Positions 45,170-57,850 of a stretch of 64,000 bases of DNA are shown here, piece after piece. Source of the stretch: Ailurus styani (taxonomy: Eukaryota; Chordata; Mammalia; Carnivora; Ailuridae). Every line of letters starts with the position of its first letter. The stretch's first letter is position 1. The translations under genes and the position numbers were made by a program. The stretch lies in the NCBI GenBank assembly GCA_002007465.1, contig LNAC01000036.1, forward strand, positions 5,547,911-5,611,910, in the 5' to 3' direction. The notes beneath the pieces are model-generated. The model had not been told where the DNA came from, did no database searches, and saw nothing but the letters and a program-made list of their open reading frames with translations.

Positions 45170-46340
45170 GACCACATTTAAATCATGCTCCTCTAAAATA
45201 TTAGCAGTTGAGTGTGTAAACCAACATTCATTTTCTAATCAAAGGTTTGTGGCAACTGGTTTATAAACGAAAGAAATGAGGGAAGAATGCTTTGCGATGT
45301 TTCTAGTAACAGGATGGGAAATAGGACATTTTATGTCTTTAAATGGCAGACGCAGACCTCAACTAAAAAAAAAAAAAAATTCATCCTGCTCTGGTTTTTG
45401 GAGGAGAAACTGACCCTTGTTTGAAAGGCCAGGGTCTGGGCTCCTATGCCAATGGTCATAATAAATATTATTCGGTGGAAAAAAAAATGTTGAAGATCCA
45501 GCCACATTAAGGGAGAATCTATTAATGGAATAATTGCATGGCAAGGACCCCTGAAGAAAAGCTTCCAAAATTCCATTATCTTAACTGTCACTCGCCACTT
45601 TGAGTTGTCTTGGTGCTGTGTGTTTTCATGAATTACCCGAGCTGTTTGTTTTTGCTTTATCAGTCATCACCCTGTCAGCTGGGCCATTCATAACAACTTT
45701 TGGCAGCTCATCAGGGGAGTTCAGAGCTTGAATAGGCCCCTATCCACTCTCACACCTCATTGTGTGAAACTGTTTACCAGCATTGCCTTTTTCTGTAAAT
45801 ATTACAAGCAAAGCCCTGAAGGAGAGACGTGTGAAAACAAAATGGCCTAACCTTGTCGCAGTCGGCGGAGCTGAGCAGATCTGGGCTGGCGCAGACTTTG
45901 CAAGTCCTTGCGTTTCATGTATTCAGCCGAATAATAGCCGAGTCACCAGTCTGGAAGTCTTGTGGATGCTAGTTAATTAGACAATATTTAATTCGACTTA
46001 ACATTTGTGTCAGTTGGGTGGAAGTGAGACTTTGTAATTAGGGAGTACAGAGTGGCTTCCTGTCACCGATCTGCGCCCATATTCTAATTTAAGGCACACT
46101 TTTGCGGTGTATTGTCACACTTGATGTGCTGAGTTTCACCTACCCCCCCAACTGTCTTTCATGCTTGACTAGTAACAAGGTGGCCCATATTATACAACCA
46201 ACAGCAAATGGACCCCGTCTCCTGGACTCCAGGGCCAAAAGTTTCTGCATGATTCACCCACCAGAAACAATTTCCTAGCTGAAATGAATGTCAACAATTC
46301 TCTGTGGAAGCTAATATCACCAGCCTGCAAATGGGTATGA
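45170..46340. promoter_or_regulatory. Candidate distal enhancer / conserved non-coding block
   Basis: Unique, evenly complex sequence without recognised repeats. The most constrained-looking part is 45,560-46,150, with gttaattagac and other homeodomain cores, ttgtttttgctttatc and intact CpGs such as cgcagtcggcgg in otherwise AT-rich surroundings. No protein signal. Enhancer role is inference from texture and location. Confidence 0.42.
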
Positions 46341-46349
46341 TTTTTTTTT

Positions 46350-46600
46350 GTCTTTATTTGTGCCGAAGTTATAGAAGCACAGATTTTTAAAGCATCAAAT
46401 AATTCTAAGTTTTGCGAAGAAAAATAGCGGTCTCCCCAGCTCCCCTTCCCCAGAGGCGACCACTTTGGGCTCTGGTGGCAGATTGTTTAGAAATTAATTT
46501 CGCAGTGCAAAATAGCCTGTTTCGCTTTGCCTGTTTTTGAATGTTCTGTAAATGGAATCAGATTGTTGTGACTTTCTCCCTTCACTTACCATTAAGGTAT
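46350..46600 (-). mobile_element. LINE-like fragment
   Basis: Text gaatgttctgtaaatggaatcagattg and the 'agaggcgaccactttggg' part resemble a reverse old L1 3' region. Weak. Confidence 0.4.
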
Positions 46601-46604
46601 TTTT

Positions 46605-49600
46605 TTTTAAAATTACTCCTTTTTATTTTTAAGTCAAGGTATAATTATATACAATGAAATGCACAGATTTGAAATGTACAGCTCAGTGAGTTTTGACAAA
46701 TGAATGCACCGACATAACTACACACCAGTCCAACTGTGGAATATTTCTGTCACCCCAGAGATTTCTCTGGAACACCTTCACAGTCAGTACCCCTCCAAGA
46801 AGCACTTTATTATGTCATCATAGATTACACTAACCTTCTCTAGAACTTCCTATGAGGCATCATACAGCAGGTACTTTTTTGCAACTGGCTGCTTTTTCTC
46901 GAAATGATGTTTTTAAGACTCTTGCAGAAATCTATTCCTTCTAACTACCAAATGATTATTTCCACTGAGGGGGTTTACTACCATTTGTTTACAAATGAAC
47001 TTGCTGACGGTCCTTCCATTGTTTCCAGGTTTTTGCTAGCGGCTTGTGTCTTTATTACCGAGGGGCAGAAGTTCTTGTATTCCTAGATAACACGGCCTTT
47101 GTCAGAAATAGGCTTTGCAAATATTTCTCCCCATCTGTGTTTCGTCTTATCATAACAGTGTTGTTGGATGAGCACAGATTTAAAATCTGGAGTATGTCCC
47201 ATTCACAATTTTCTTATGACAAGTGCTTTTCGTATCCTGTCAAAGAAATCTTTGCCAACCACTAGATCATAGCGATATTCTATGTTTTCTTTCAGAAAAT
47301 ATTGAAGATTTATGGTTTCAGATTTTTATAGTAAAGCCTTCTCTCACAACCTAAGTTTTGCATATGGCGTGGAGTAGAGAGGAGGTTGTTTTTACTTTTT
47401 TGGCAATTTTTTAATGGCTAGACAATTATTCTAGTGTAATTTGTTGCAAAAATTTTCCTTTCCCCATTAGACGTGTGTGCATGCACGTGCCTTTGTTGGA
47501 AATCAACTGACCATGTATGTGTGGATCTCTTTCAGCCCTTTATTCTGCCTTATCGACTTGTTTATCTAGCTTGATGCAAACAGCACAGTGTCTTAATTAT
47601 TGTGGTTTTAAAGCAAGTCTGGAAAGCACGTGGTGTAAGTCTTCCAAATGTGTTCTTCTCTGTAAGGTTCTTTTTCCTATTCTTCCTCTTTTGCATTTCC
47701 ATAGACATTTGCAATCAGTTTGTTAATTTCTACTAAAAGCCTCATGAAATTTTGATTGGGATCGCACTGAACCTGTAGATCGATACAGGGGGAACTGACA
47801 CTTGAGTAATATTAACTTTCCCAAGCTTGTCACATGACTTATATTTTTTTTCAATATCTTTCTGCAATATGGAGTAGGTTTTGGAATATGAGTCTTGCAT
47901 GTATGTCCTTAAATTTATTTTTGAGTTGTGTATGTTCTTCCTGTGATGGCAAATAAATTGCTTTTGGACTTCATCTTCTAATTGCTGGTAAAAAAATTGG
48001 AATATATTGACCTTGATTCCTAGGACTTTGCCAAATTCACTTTTCAGTTCTAGAAGCTTTCTGAGGTAGATGTCTTAGAATGTTTTATGTATACGATCAT
48101 GTCAACTGTGAAAAAGACATTTTGTTTCTTTTTAATTTGTATCCCTTTACATTTTTCTCACATTGTTGGACTAGCTAGCACCTTCAGTATATTACTGAAT
48201 GGAAATGGAGACAGCGACTATCTTGTTCCTGAACTAAGAAGCATTCAATATTTCACCATTGAATATGAGACTGTTCTTTTGTATATGCCCATTATGAAGC
48301 TGATGAAATGCCTTACTTTTCCTAATTTTTTGAGAGTTGTTTTTGTTTTTGTTTGTTTGTTTGTTTTCTCATGAACCTGTGTGGAATTTTGCCAAAATTT
48401 TTGCTTCAAAATATTTTTTTTCTCTGACTCTATTAATGTGGTGAACTACAACTATTGATTTTAGAACGTAATACCAACCTTAGAATCCTAGCCTAAGTTC
48501 CACTTATTAGTAACATTTATCCCCACCATATAATGCTGAATTTGATTTTTTAAATATTTTTTTCAAGGACTTTGTATGTATTTACTCATGCATCATTTTG
48601 GTCTCTGATTTTCTTTTCTTGTAATGTCTTTGTCAGGTTCCGGTAACAGGGTCATGCTGGCCTCATAAACCAACTTGAAAAGCATCTCCTATTTTCTCAG
48701 TTTGGGGTAAAACTGGTATTGGTGTTTTCCTTAAAACCTTGGTAGAATTTGTGAGTAAAGCCATCTGGGCCCGGGGTTTGCCTTGTCAAAAGGTTTTTAA
48801 TTACAAATTCGATTTGAAAATAGATTGAAGGGTATTTGCGTTTTTCTGTTTCTTCTTGTGCTAATATTGGTAAGATATGCTTTTCCAGGCGTTTAACCAT
48901 TTGCCCTAAGCTTTAAATTTATAGGCATAAAATCATCAATGTTTTCCTCTTTTTGCAGAGTTGAAGCCCTTTTAATTATGTAATAAGCTTCTTTATTACT
49001 GAAATATTTCTTGTCTGAAGTCAACTTTTTAAAAAATATTGCATTATTTATTGGAGAGGGAGAGCCCGAGGGGGAGGAGGGGCAGAGGGAGAGGGGGCAG
49101 CAGGCTCCCCGCTGAGCAGAGAGCCTGATATGGGGCTCAGTCCCAGGAGCTTGAGATCATGATCAGACCCTAGGTCAGACACTTAACCAGTTGAGCCACC
49201 CAGGCGCCCCTGAAGCCAACTTTGATATTAATAAAGCTACTTCAGCTTTCTTTTGTGTAGTGTCTACATGGCATGTCTTTTCCATCCCAACCTGTCTCTA
49301 TATTTAAGGTGGTAGTTCTAGCGGCAGCAGATAGTGGGCTTTTGATCTTTTTGTCTAATCTAACAATCTAGATTTTAATTAGCGTGGTTTACATTGAATG
49401 CGACTATTGAATTAAAAACCATCATCTAACCAGCTGTTTTCTATTTGTTCCAGTTGTTCTTTCTGTCTTTTTTCCTCTCTGCTTGCCTCCTTTGTGCTTA
49501 ATCGAGCCATGTTTGTGATTCAGCGTTATCTCTGCCATTAGGTCATCATGGACACCTCTTGTGAAAAAAAAAAATTCAGTAGTTACCTTAGAGTTTACCA

Positions 49601-50700
49601 TATACGTCTTATGTAATTAAAGTCTACTTTCAAATAATCTTGTTTTACGACTAGTGTAAGGACACCAGTACATCGCCAACGTCTTGCTCACATTCTTGTT
49701 CTATTGCTGCCTTGTATTTCCTCCAACATATGCCCTAAAAACACAAGACGACTATTTTGGCTGTAGATAGTTATCTTTCAGAGCAGCTAAAAACAATACA
49801 AAATGAATGCTGAACTTCGTTTACCTTTAGTTATGTCATTTCCGGTGCTCTTGGTTTCTTTGTGTAGATTCCAGCTTCTGACTGCTATTAGATTCCTTCT
49901 CCCTTAAGCTCTTTCTCTAACCTTCCTTACAGCGTGGGTCTGTGGGCAAGGAGTTCACACAGATTGGGTTTGGGTTTGGGTTCGGCAGAGTCCTTTATTT
50001 CTCCTTTTCTTTCTTTGTTTTTTTTTTTTTTTAAACATTGTTGCTGGGTATAGGATTCTGATTTGACAGATTTTTGTTGTTCACTCACAGAAGCATCACC
50101 CCTGATCTTCTGAGCTGCATGGTTTCTGAGGAGAGGCTGTGGTGATTCCTATCTTTCCTTTGTACTCCGACATATGGAATGTTCTTTTTGCCCTGCCTGC
50201 CTTCCTCATTTTCCCGTCGTCCTTGCTTTGCAGCAGTGTGAATATAACATGCCTTTGGTGTGGTGATTCTTAGGGAAGGGGAACATTTATTCTGCTTGGT
50301 GTTCTCTAAGTGTTCGGAATGGTTGTTTGGTATCCGTCATTCATTTTAGAAGATTCCTGCATATCATTTCTTCTTATCCTTTCTTCCTGGCATGCCGATC
50401 ACACTTACTTAGATCTTTTATCTACACATCTCTTGGATGCTCTGCTGTGTTTTTCCCTCCACACTCCATCCTTCCCCACTGTTCTGCAAATCAACGCCAG
50501 AACTGTCATGAATCTACTTTCCATATGTGTGAGCCTGACTAAATTTTGTTGCTGTTGTCTTGTCTCTTCTTCTCCAAATCCTTGTGGGTTCATCCTTTGA
50601 AAGGATTGTTTTCTGCCATTTTAGGAAGCTGAGAGTGGAAGTAGATGCTTGTGTACAGCCTGCCATCTTTACCAGGAAGTCGACTTCGACTTTCATTATT
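46605..50700 (-). mobile_element. Long old L1M copy, interrupted by a SINE
   Basis: About 4 kb of reverse L1M from the 3' region (gtataattatatacaatgaaatgcac near 46,640) through ORF2. The segment at 48,697-48,900 still reads QTPGPDGFTHKFYQGFKE in frame, the start of the RT domain. Sequence right of the SINE continues the same element and then older L1M text (near 50,040-50,400). The frame is broken many times; non-functional. Confidence 0.75.
49014..49223 (-). mobile_element. CAN-SINE inside the L1M
   Basis: Body about 49,029-49,209 in reverse orientation. The flanks tgaagtcaacttt and tgaagccaacttt are a target duplication with one change, so this is an older insertion. Confidence 0.9.
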
Positions 50701-50824
50701 TAAATGAAGCTTAAGTGGTATTGAGCACTACATTTTCTATTATCTTTGGAAGGAACTAATGTGTTATAGCTTATCTTCTCATCTGGAAAGACTTTTGCAT
50801 TCTCAGAAATAGAGAAAAGAATCG

Positions 50825-51030
50825 CAAATAATGATCGCTAACATTTATCACAGTTCTCTGTGCCAGCCTTGTAAATGCTGCTCTTGTACTAACTAATTTA
50901 ATCCTTGTAGTGACTTTACAGTAGAGACAGTCTTATTATCCTCAGTTTTATGGTTGAGAATAAACTGAGGTACAATTAGATTAAGTAATTTTCCCAAAGA
51001 TGCAGAAATAAAAAATGACAGAATTTGGTT
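50825..51030 (-). mobile_element. MIR element
   Basis: Reverse MIR: taacatttatcacagttctctgtgccagcc, taatccttgtagtgactttacag, tattatcctcagttttatgg, ctgaggtacaattagattaagtaattttccc. Confidence 0.8.
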
Positions 51031-51330
51031 TCTTTCCACTCTGTGCTGAGTGCCTTTAGCAGATGGGAAGATAAATGCTTTTCGCTAATATCTTTGCTTT
51101 TAGTCTCTGGAATTCTTCATGTACTACTCTTACCTCTCTAAGACTCTTAACCTATTAATCAACAAGCATATTTAATGCTTATTATGTAGTCTAAATTGTT
51201 TTGTTCACTGTGGGGAGATAAAGAATATAGCAGGGCTATTTCCTTCAGGGAGTTTACATTTCTCCAAAGAAAAAGCTCCCCAAAATGTGAAAATAAGTTT
51301 TATGGTCCAGAGTGGTATCACCATTCAGGG

Positions 51331-51334
51331 AAAA

Positions 51335-51389
<55 letters not shown>

Positions 51390-51442
51390 GAAGGAAGGAA
51401 GGAAGGAAGGAAGGAAGGAAGGAAGGAAGCAAGCAAGCAAGC
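51331..51442. repeat. Compound tetranucleotide microsatellite (GAAA)n(GGAA)n(GCAA)n
   Basis: About 13 GAAA units, then about 10 GGAA units, then 3 GCAA units. All are one-base variants of one motif and probably derive stepwise. Likely length-polymorphic. The lysine-rich frame across it is not a gene. Confidence 0.97.
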
Positions 51443-51884
51443 TTGATTTGATCCAGGTGCTCAGTAATCAGGGAAAACACATGAAAAATAATGATGATAA
51501 TTCAAAAGTTTGCTCAGTCCCTGGATTACCCATGGAGGTTTTCACTTTTCCTTTTCACTCTTTTTGCCACTAATTCTTAGCTGTTGTACTGTTTATAAAT
51601 ACTTCTTCTGTAGAACAAAGAGGATTGCTTACAAACTCAAAAGTTCTTTATAAAAGCTTAAAGTGGAAAGAGTCTTAAATTCTTGGTCACACTCAAATTC
51701 TTCATCCAGATATATATCACCTGGGAGAGATACACACACACACATACACGTGCACACATACACTTTTTATCCCAACTCTCTTCCCTCCCCCATCAAGATG
51801 GTTAACTGAGAATTAACACGTATTGATGGTGTTCCCTAGTATTTCTGGGATAACTGTGAGAAAATAAACGGTGCGATTGATTCA

Positions 51885-51970
51885 ACATTTTCTTTAGATT
51901 GGCTGGCACAGTATCTGACTCTTAAGAGGCACCTAAGTAATATTTATTGTTTCAATGATTGAATGAATGA
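51885..51970 (+). mobile_element. L2/MIR 3' end fragment
   Basis: Text ggctggcacagtatctgactcttaagaggcacctaagtaatatttattg...tgaatgaatgaaatg is the forward L2 end. Confidence 0.6.
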
Positions 51971-52324
51971 AATGAAAAGAATCCTAAGGTGAACCTTCTT
52001 ATAAACAATAGTTCCCATGAGTTTGTATTTTGATTTGAAGAGATTTTTCTAATGCGATGTGCATCAACATATCTCAGGGAGAAAGGACACCCTCTAGGAT
52101 CAAGAGGCTGTATTTGTTTATAGTCATGTCTCCCCTCTGCAGTGCTGTAACTGGCAGACAGCAGACACTCAACAAACATTTGTTGGTTGCAAAGATGCAT
52201 CATTTGACCATATCTGGTTTGATTGTGGAGAAAGACTCTGTGCCACATAACAGCCTTTCCAAGAGGAAATTCCAGACAAAACTAATAGTAACAATAGAAT
52301 AGTTTTTAAGGAAAAACTTGACAA

Positions 52325-52580
52325 TGTAATGGTCAGACCATCCACTTTGGAACCATGCAGACTTGGGATCTAGTACCGACTCTGCCACTTACGAGCTAGC
52401 TATGTAACCTCAGGACAGTTGCCCAGCCTCTGCAAGTCTTCATCTCGCAATTTTTCAATGTGTAACAGTGTTTCATGTTTATTGTAATGATTAAGTAAGA
52501 TATTCCACATCAAGAGCTTATTTTGTGACCAACTACCTTAAGTGCTCAATGAATGGTATATAATGAGTTATTGTTATACA
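52325..52580 (+). mobile_element. MIR element
   Basis: Forward MIR: gtaccgactctgccacttacgagctagctatgtaacctcagg to agtgctcaatgaatggtatataatgagttattgttat. Confidence 0.85.
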
Positions 52581-52959
52581 GAGATTGCAGGAGTTGAGGC
52601 CATGCCCATCTGGATCTCTAGAGAATCTTAACAAAAATGGGGAAACCTAAAACAGTGGTGTCTATATCTTTCCTATGTTCCTCTTTTCTTGCTTTAGGAA
52701 TTTTGAGTGACTTTATTTGATTGTATGGGTGTGTGGAAACGTATGGGATGGGATGGGAGCTAGAAATCCTTTCCACTTCTAGAGAAATGCCCTCTACCAA
52801 GGATTTATGCTGACAAGGCAACATAGGCCCACCCTATCAGCTGTGGATGAAAACAGCCACAGACAATGGGATATGACACAGTAATGAGTTCTCATTTGTC
52901 AGGTGTCAGCTTGCTGATATGGTCTAAGGATATGGTGTTCAATAATTCTTAGAAATTGG

Positions 52960-53185
52960 TAATAACAATACCATTTACACAGCAGTTCTTCCTACAGTTT
53001 TCCAAGCACCTCAACACACACTATCTGTTTTAATTTCCACCACAATGCTATGAGGAACCTGACATAAATATCACCACTCCCATCTTATAGATGAGTCAGT
53101 ATGTTCTGAGAAGTGCCACTCAGCTGCTCCGTAATTGACCTCAGTCAGTCTTGAACCCAAGTCCTCACTCGGGGTTCATTCCTTT
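52960..53185 (-). mobile_element. MIR element
   Basis: Reverse MIR: caagcacctcaacacacactatctgttttaatttcc, atgctatgaggaacc, catcttatagatgag, cttgaacccaagtcc. Confidence 0.8.
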
Positions 53186-53189
53186 TTTC

Positions 53190-54185
53190 CATGAAACATT
53201 AGCAGGCTGTTTGTCCTACAGAATCCATCTATTTTGATTATGAAGTATGCTTGCAAACATGCTAGATCCTTAAGAATTTGTGTTTATAAAATCATTTAGT
53301 AATTGGTAGTATCAACTTGTTTTTTAAACCTTATTCTCTTTTTGATCTAACGGGAAATGAAGGTTTTCTTCTTGACACTCCAGATCTTTGATGATGCCAG
53401 AAAGGAAACATCCATACCCTTTGGTTAAACCATGAAGCATGAGGCTGTGATTATTTTAATCATTTATGCCATGGAAGGTCAAAAGCTGCTAAGCAGAATG
53501 AATCTCAGAACAGAGAGCTGTGGAACTCCAGAAGGCATAAACTTACCAGCAGATGAGGTCTTGGTGGATCTTCCTGATTGTAGTATTCTTTTCATCCTCA
53601 ACTTATATTCTAAGTTGTTACCTTGAATAAATCCCACTAGTTCTAATTAATGTACTAACTGTCTTTGTTTTGAATGGAAAAGAGGGAAAATATGTTGATA
53701 CCCCCCCTGTAGTAGCACCGGAAACATGCCTAAGATGGAATATCTTTCACCATCATGACTAACATTCATCTTTACAGTTCTCCAAGGTAAATAATTACTG
53801 TATAGTTGACTTCCTATCTGTATGGATTGGCGGCATCCTTTGAGTCTCCAGGTGACAGGAATTCTTTCAGAAACCATTCTTAAAATTATTATCAAATTCC
53901 TTAATGAGGAATTCAAAGCTAAAGTGCCTAGGGAATTCAATTCCCTCCAACAGGCTGATCTTCTCCCTTCTGGATTCTGCAGAGAGGATTGACTGATAAA
54001 GCTCAGAAGAGCTGTTGATCATGCCAGGTCTTCTGGTGTGAGGGCAGCTGCCATACCACAGTGTATCCTGAGCCTCTCTTGTATATTTCCAAGGACTCAA
54101 CCATGTGATCCTTGCACACACCCATACTCTCTGATGAGATGATGTAGTATTCAGGAGCATGAGGAGGTCACAGGCACTGAGCTAC
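53190..54185. other. Intergenic, unrecognised
   Basis: No gene or clear repeat family recognised. Confidence 0.35.
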
Positions 54186-54189
54186 ATTC

Positions 54190-54390
54190 ATTCTTTAAAT
54201 AATCTCACTTTATTCCAACAACAATAATCTGAATTGGGAAGAAATGTTAACACTTGGCACTTTTCAAAACAAGGGCTCGGATAGAGGACCTGCTTTGTCC
54301 AAGGTCACATAGCTATTAAAAGGCAAAGTAGGGACCTGAACCTAGTGCTGCTGTCTTCTCCCAACTCAGTGCTTTCAACCATCACCCTCA
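54190..54390 (-). mobile_element. MIR fragment
   Basis: Text gctttgtccaaggtcacatagctattaaaaggcaaagtagggacctgaacc is the reverse MIR core. Confidence 0.65.
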
Positions 54391-55035
54391 TGGTCTCCAC
54401 CAAGATAACGGCTTCCCTGTGGTAACTGCTAGAGCCTGAAAAACATAGGCCTGAGAGAACTTTTAAATACGAAATGATAACTCCTTGCCCACTGAGATTC
54501 TTATTTTAAAAAACCCAGAGGAAGATTATATTAATATATTTATTTAATATTTATGTACAACATTTACATTTACAAAATGCTTTAGAGTGTAACGGGATGA
54601 GCAGAAATTTTTATTTGGGCATATAATTGTCTTTTCTTTCATATTCATTTATTCCTTTGATTTGTATAATATGTTCTCCATTTGGTCTTCTGAGATCATG
54701 TACAATGGCAACAAATTTTAAATAAGATTAATAAAAGATTACTTCATATCACTCACAGGGAAAACTGACTAGGGCCATGCCGGTCTCTGTTCTTTATAAA
54801 CGTTATGCAAACGAGTATTATACCATCCCCAGAACACTGTCTCCAACACAAGCTGTGCTTATTCATGGTGCTTTAAAACTACATTGAGCTCCTATTCCTC
54901 ATTTATTTTGTGGTATTCACTTCCTGTCCTTCAGGTGGTTGGGGAGCTCACCATTTCAGATGAGGAAATGACTTCGGTGAGTATCCGCTCAAGTAGCCAC
55001 ACTATGCCCTTCTTTCACTGATCACCAGGCAAGAA
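54391..55035. other. Intergenic, unrecognised
   Basis: AT-rich; no gene seen. Confidence 0.35.
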
Positions 55036-55039
55036 TCCT

Positions 55040-55249
55040 CTGCACAGCTTTCTTGCTGGCAATTCCCTCCACCTGGAAATCTTTTCCCCAGATGGTCACA
55101 TAACTGCCAGCTTCAGTTTCTTCAGGCCTACAATCAAGAGGCGCCCTCTCCAAGAGGCCTACCCCCACCCCAGATCCCAGAGAACCCCCTGTCCGGCCTG
55201 CATCTTGGCATGTCTCTTATTTTCTCTTTAGCACGTGGTACTTTGTGTT
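55040..55249 (+). mobile_element. L2 LINE fragment
   Basis: Forward L2 3' part: cctccacctggaaatcttttccccag, tacaatcaagaggcgccctctccaagaggcctaccc, ttatttt..tttagcacgtggtactttg. Confidence 0.65.
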
Positions 55250-55489
55250 AAGAACCCTAGAGTTTGGGCGCCTGGGTGGCTCAGTTGTTTAAGCGGCTGC
55301 CTTTGGGTTTGGGTCATGATTCCAGGGTCCTGGGATTAAGCCCTGCATCACGCTTCCTGCTCAGCAGAGAGCCTGCTTCTCTCTCTCCCTCTCTCCCTCT
55401 GCCTGCTGCTATGCTTACTTGTGCTCTCTATCTCTCTGTCAAATAAATAAATGGAATCTTGAAAAAAAAAAAAAAAGAACCCTAGAGTT
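55250..55489 (+). mobile_element. CAN-SINE with perfect 15-base target duplication
   Basis: Body 55,265-55,474; aagaaccctagagtt at both ends. Near-consensus head and long A-tail. Confidence 0.95.
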
Positions 55490-55856
55490 CCAAGGGTTTG
55501 GTGAGAATAGATTTAAAAAAATATAGTGATAAGCCATTATCGTGTCATTTTTAAATGGCCACAACCTGCTTTAAAATTCATCTTTGAAGGAATCTCTTTA
55601 GTGTAAAGTATTCAGAGGGTTTGCAATACATTCCCTGTCTTTTTCAGGACACAGATCATTGCGGAAGAGGGCATACGAACATGTGGCTGGGGCAAATGCC
55701 TATATTTAGGTCAACTTACAGGTTCTAAATAACTCATAGGTGTCATTGGTGGGTTAAAAGTTATTAAAAAAATTTCTCATCCTTGTGTGCATGTGGGTGA
55801 ATATTAATTTTTTTCGTTAAAACTTGTAGGCAGGAGTACTTCACTCAAGTGTGGTT

Positions 55857-56100
55857 AGAAAGATCAGGGCAGGGCACCCAGGTGGCTCAGTCGGTTAAGT
55901 GTCTGATTCTTGGTTTCAGCTTCGGTGGTGATTTCAGGGACATGAGATCGAGCTACACATCGGGCTCTGTGCTCGGCATGGAGTCTGCCTGAGTTTCTCT
56001 CTCCCTCTCCTTCTGCTCCTGCCCCCTCTCTAAATAAATAAATAAATCTTTAAAAAAGAGAGAGCAGGGTGGGGGGCTGGGGGGAGAAAGATCAGGGCAG
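55857..56100 (+). mobile_element. CAN-SINE with 16-base target duplication and G-rich tail extension
   Basis: Body 55,873-56,084; agaaagatcagggcag at both ends. After the normal (AAAT)n tail, a G-rich stretch (about 56,064-56,084, G-runs of 3, 6 and 6) lies before the right duplication. It may be a transduced or later expanded segment. Confidence 0.92.
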
Positions 56101-56139
56101 AGGCCTGTACTGAGGCGGGGGGTGGAGGACATGCAGACC

Positions 56140-56292
56140 GGTTCCATGGTTCTCAACTCAGGCTACACATTATTAATAAGGTTATATCCTACCAACCAGG
56201 ACCAATCTAACCCGGATCTTGGCGGGGCGTGTGGGTGAGCTCAGGCACCACTGTGTTCTGGTTTACAGTGAGAGGTGAGAACCACTGGGGGT
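56140..56292 (+). mobile_element. MER5-like DNA transposon remnant
   Basis: Terminal text catggttctcaactcaggctacacatta at the left and gtgagaaccactgg at the right are the MER5 inverted ends. The interior is diverged. Confidence 0.6.
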
Positions 56293-57690
56293 CAGCAGGC
56301 GGCTAGCATCTGCTCTTGGGGAAAGTGAGCGACAGTTGTCAGCCTCTGCTTCCCCCCACCCCCGGCCACCACATAGAGGTGCTTGATTCCCGTTCAGCTC
56401 AGGAACCCTCTCTCCACCTGTCCGTGGTTTCTGGAACATCTCACTATCTTCAACACAGTGCCCAATGAGCCTACCGGTGCTTCCTGGGCCCCAAGCCAGC
56501 AGCTGAGGTCCTGCTACAAACGGATTGAATCACCCAAATCACAGTGGAGCCCCTCCTGGCTTATCACAGCCTGGCAAGGTCTGCTGCTGCCCAATCTCCT
56601 GACAGCTCCATCTCTTTGAACATGGACCCCCTGAACAGGACCTTCAAGTTCATGAAGCAATGAGTTCACTTCTTTAACAAGGTCACACAGGAAGGAGGGG
56701 GGTGTGAAGAACGGGGACCATTAGTGCTATCGGTCAACCCCAGGCAGGAGGCAACAGAGGAGGTACTGATGGAGCATTTCTGGAAAGAAGCCGACGTCAT
56801 AGGAACGTCAGCTACACAAGGAGTTTCCTTTGATCTGAGGTGAAAATAAGGCGTGACAAAGTCATAGTGATGATTACATTGCCGTCAAGTGTCCCAAATG
56901 TGGCAGCTCAGTGTGGCATGAGAAAGGTGTGCAGACTTTTTAGATAGGTCACTAGTGGAAACCTCGGAGAGCCGCTCACAGGCATGACCCAGCGGAGAGA
57001 AGGGGCTTGGCTTAGATCCCGCCCAGGATGGGTAGGTCTACACCGCAAACCGGCCTTCTCCCAGGAAGCAGGGAAGCAGGGGCTACCGCAGCCGCAGCCG
57101 GATTATTGGAAGCCTGCAGAGACCCAGTGGTGCCGGGTCCCCGGGGTTTATCGCTTGGCCACCGGCACAACGGGCCTCAGCTCTGAGTCTCCTCTTCTTC
57201 GGGCACCTGGGGAGAGTGCATGTCCCAGCCCTTTGTAACACGAGAGGAAGTGTCACCTATCACGTCCTTGTGGAAGCAATCAAGAGCCTGCTTGATAGAG
57301 CAGTCAACTGCTCTATTTTGTCATTGTCATCGTCCTCCACACCCCCCTCACCCCCAAATAATGAACCTCATGTTCAGATGCTGGCATCAAAAGATGGTGG
57401 AGCCTTGGGTCCCTGAGCGGCGGGACAGAGCTCAGGCCCCGCTGACCCTCACCGGGCAGATAGCGTGAAAGAGAAAGGAGCCACGGTTGTGTTCAGCCTC
57501 GGAGCGGCAGGGGATGCTTCAGCGTTTCCCTCTAGCCGGCTACAGTAGAGGAAGCAGGGTTTTTTCCCTTCCCTGAGAGAGGGCAAGAGTCTCTGGCCTT
57601 CCCCTCCTGGGCTCCTCTCAGAGGGTGGAGGCCGGGGGCGGAGAATCCGGCATCTTCCTCCGTCCCGTGCGCACATTCAGCGTGAAGGAC
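56293..57690. other. Intergenic, GC-moderate unique sequence
   Basis: No gene recognised. A processed-pseudogene-like purine stretch near 56,620-56,860 was considered, but no parent could be identified. Confidence 0.35.
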
Positions 57691-57699
57691 CACTTGGCT

Positions 57700-57850
57700 A
57701 GAGGATTTTCATTTTTATATTACAGACGAGGGAGAGCTCCACAGAGGTTAAGTCACTCGCCTAAAAATCCCATAGCTGGGAGGTGTCAGAGCTGGGACCA
57801 GACCCCGAGCTCATCTCCTTTTGACCTCAAAATCTGTGTTCTTTTCCCAC
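57700..57850 (-). mobile_element. MIR fragment
   Basis: Text tattacagacgagggagagctccacagaggttaagtcactcgcc...agctgggaggtgtcagagctggg is the reverse MIR core. Confidence 0.7.

Noticed and set aside
48697..48900. 67-codon frame with GPDGFTHKFYQGFKE
   Set aside because: Also an L1 ORF2 remnant inside the old L1M copy.
51331..51442. Possible CRISPR-like array
   Set aside because: Tandem tetranucleotides without spacers in a mammalian genome.
51196..51573. 125-codon frame rich in lysine and glutamate
   Set aside because: Produced by translation of the GAAA/GGAA microsatellite.
56620..56940. Possible processed pseudogene
   Set aside because: No parent gene could be recognised and no poly(A) tail or target duplication was seen.
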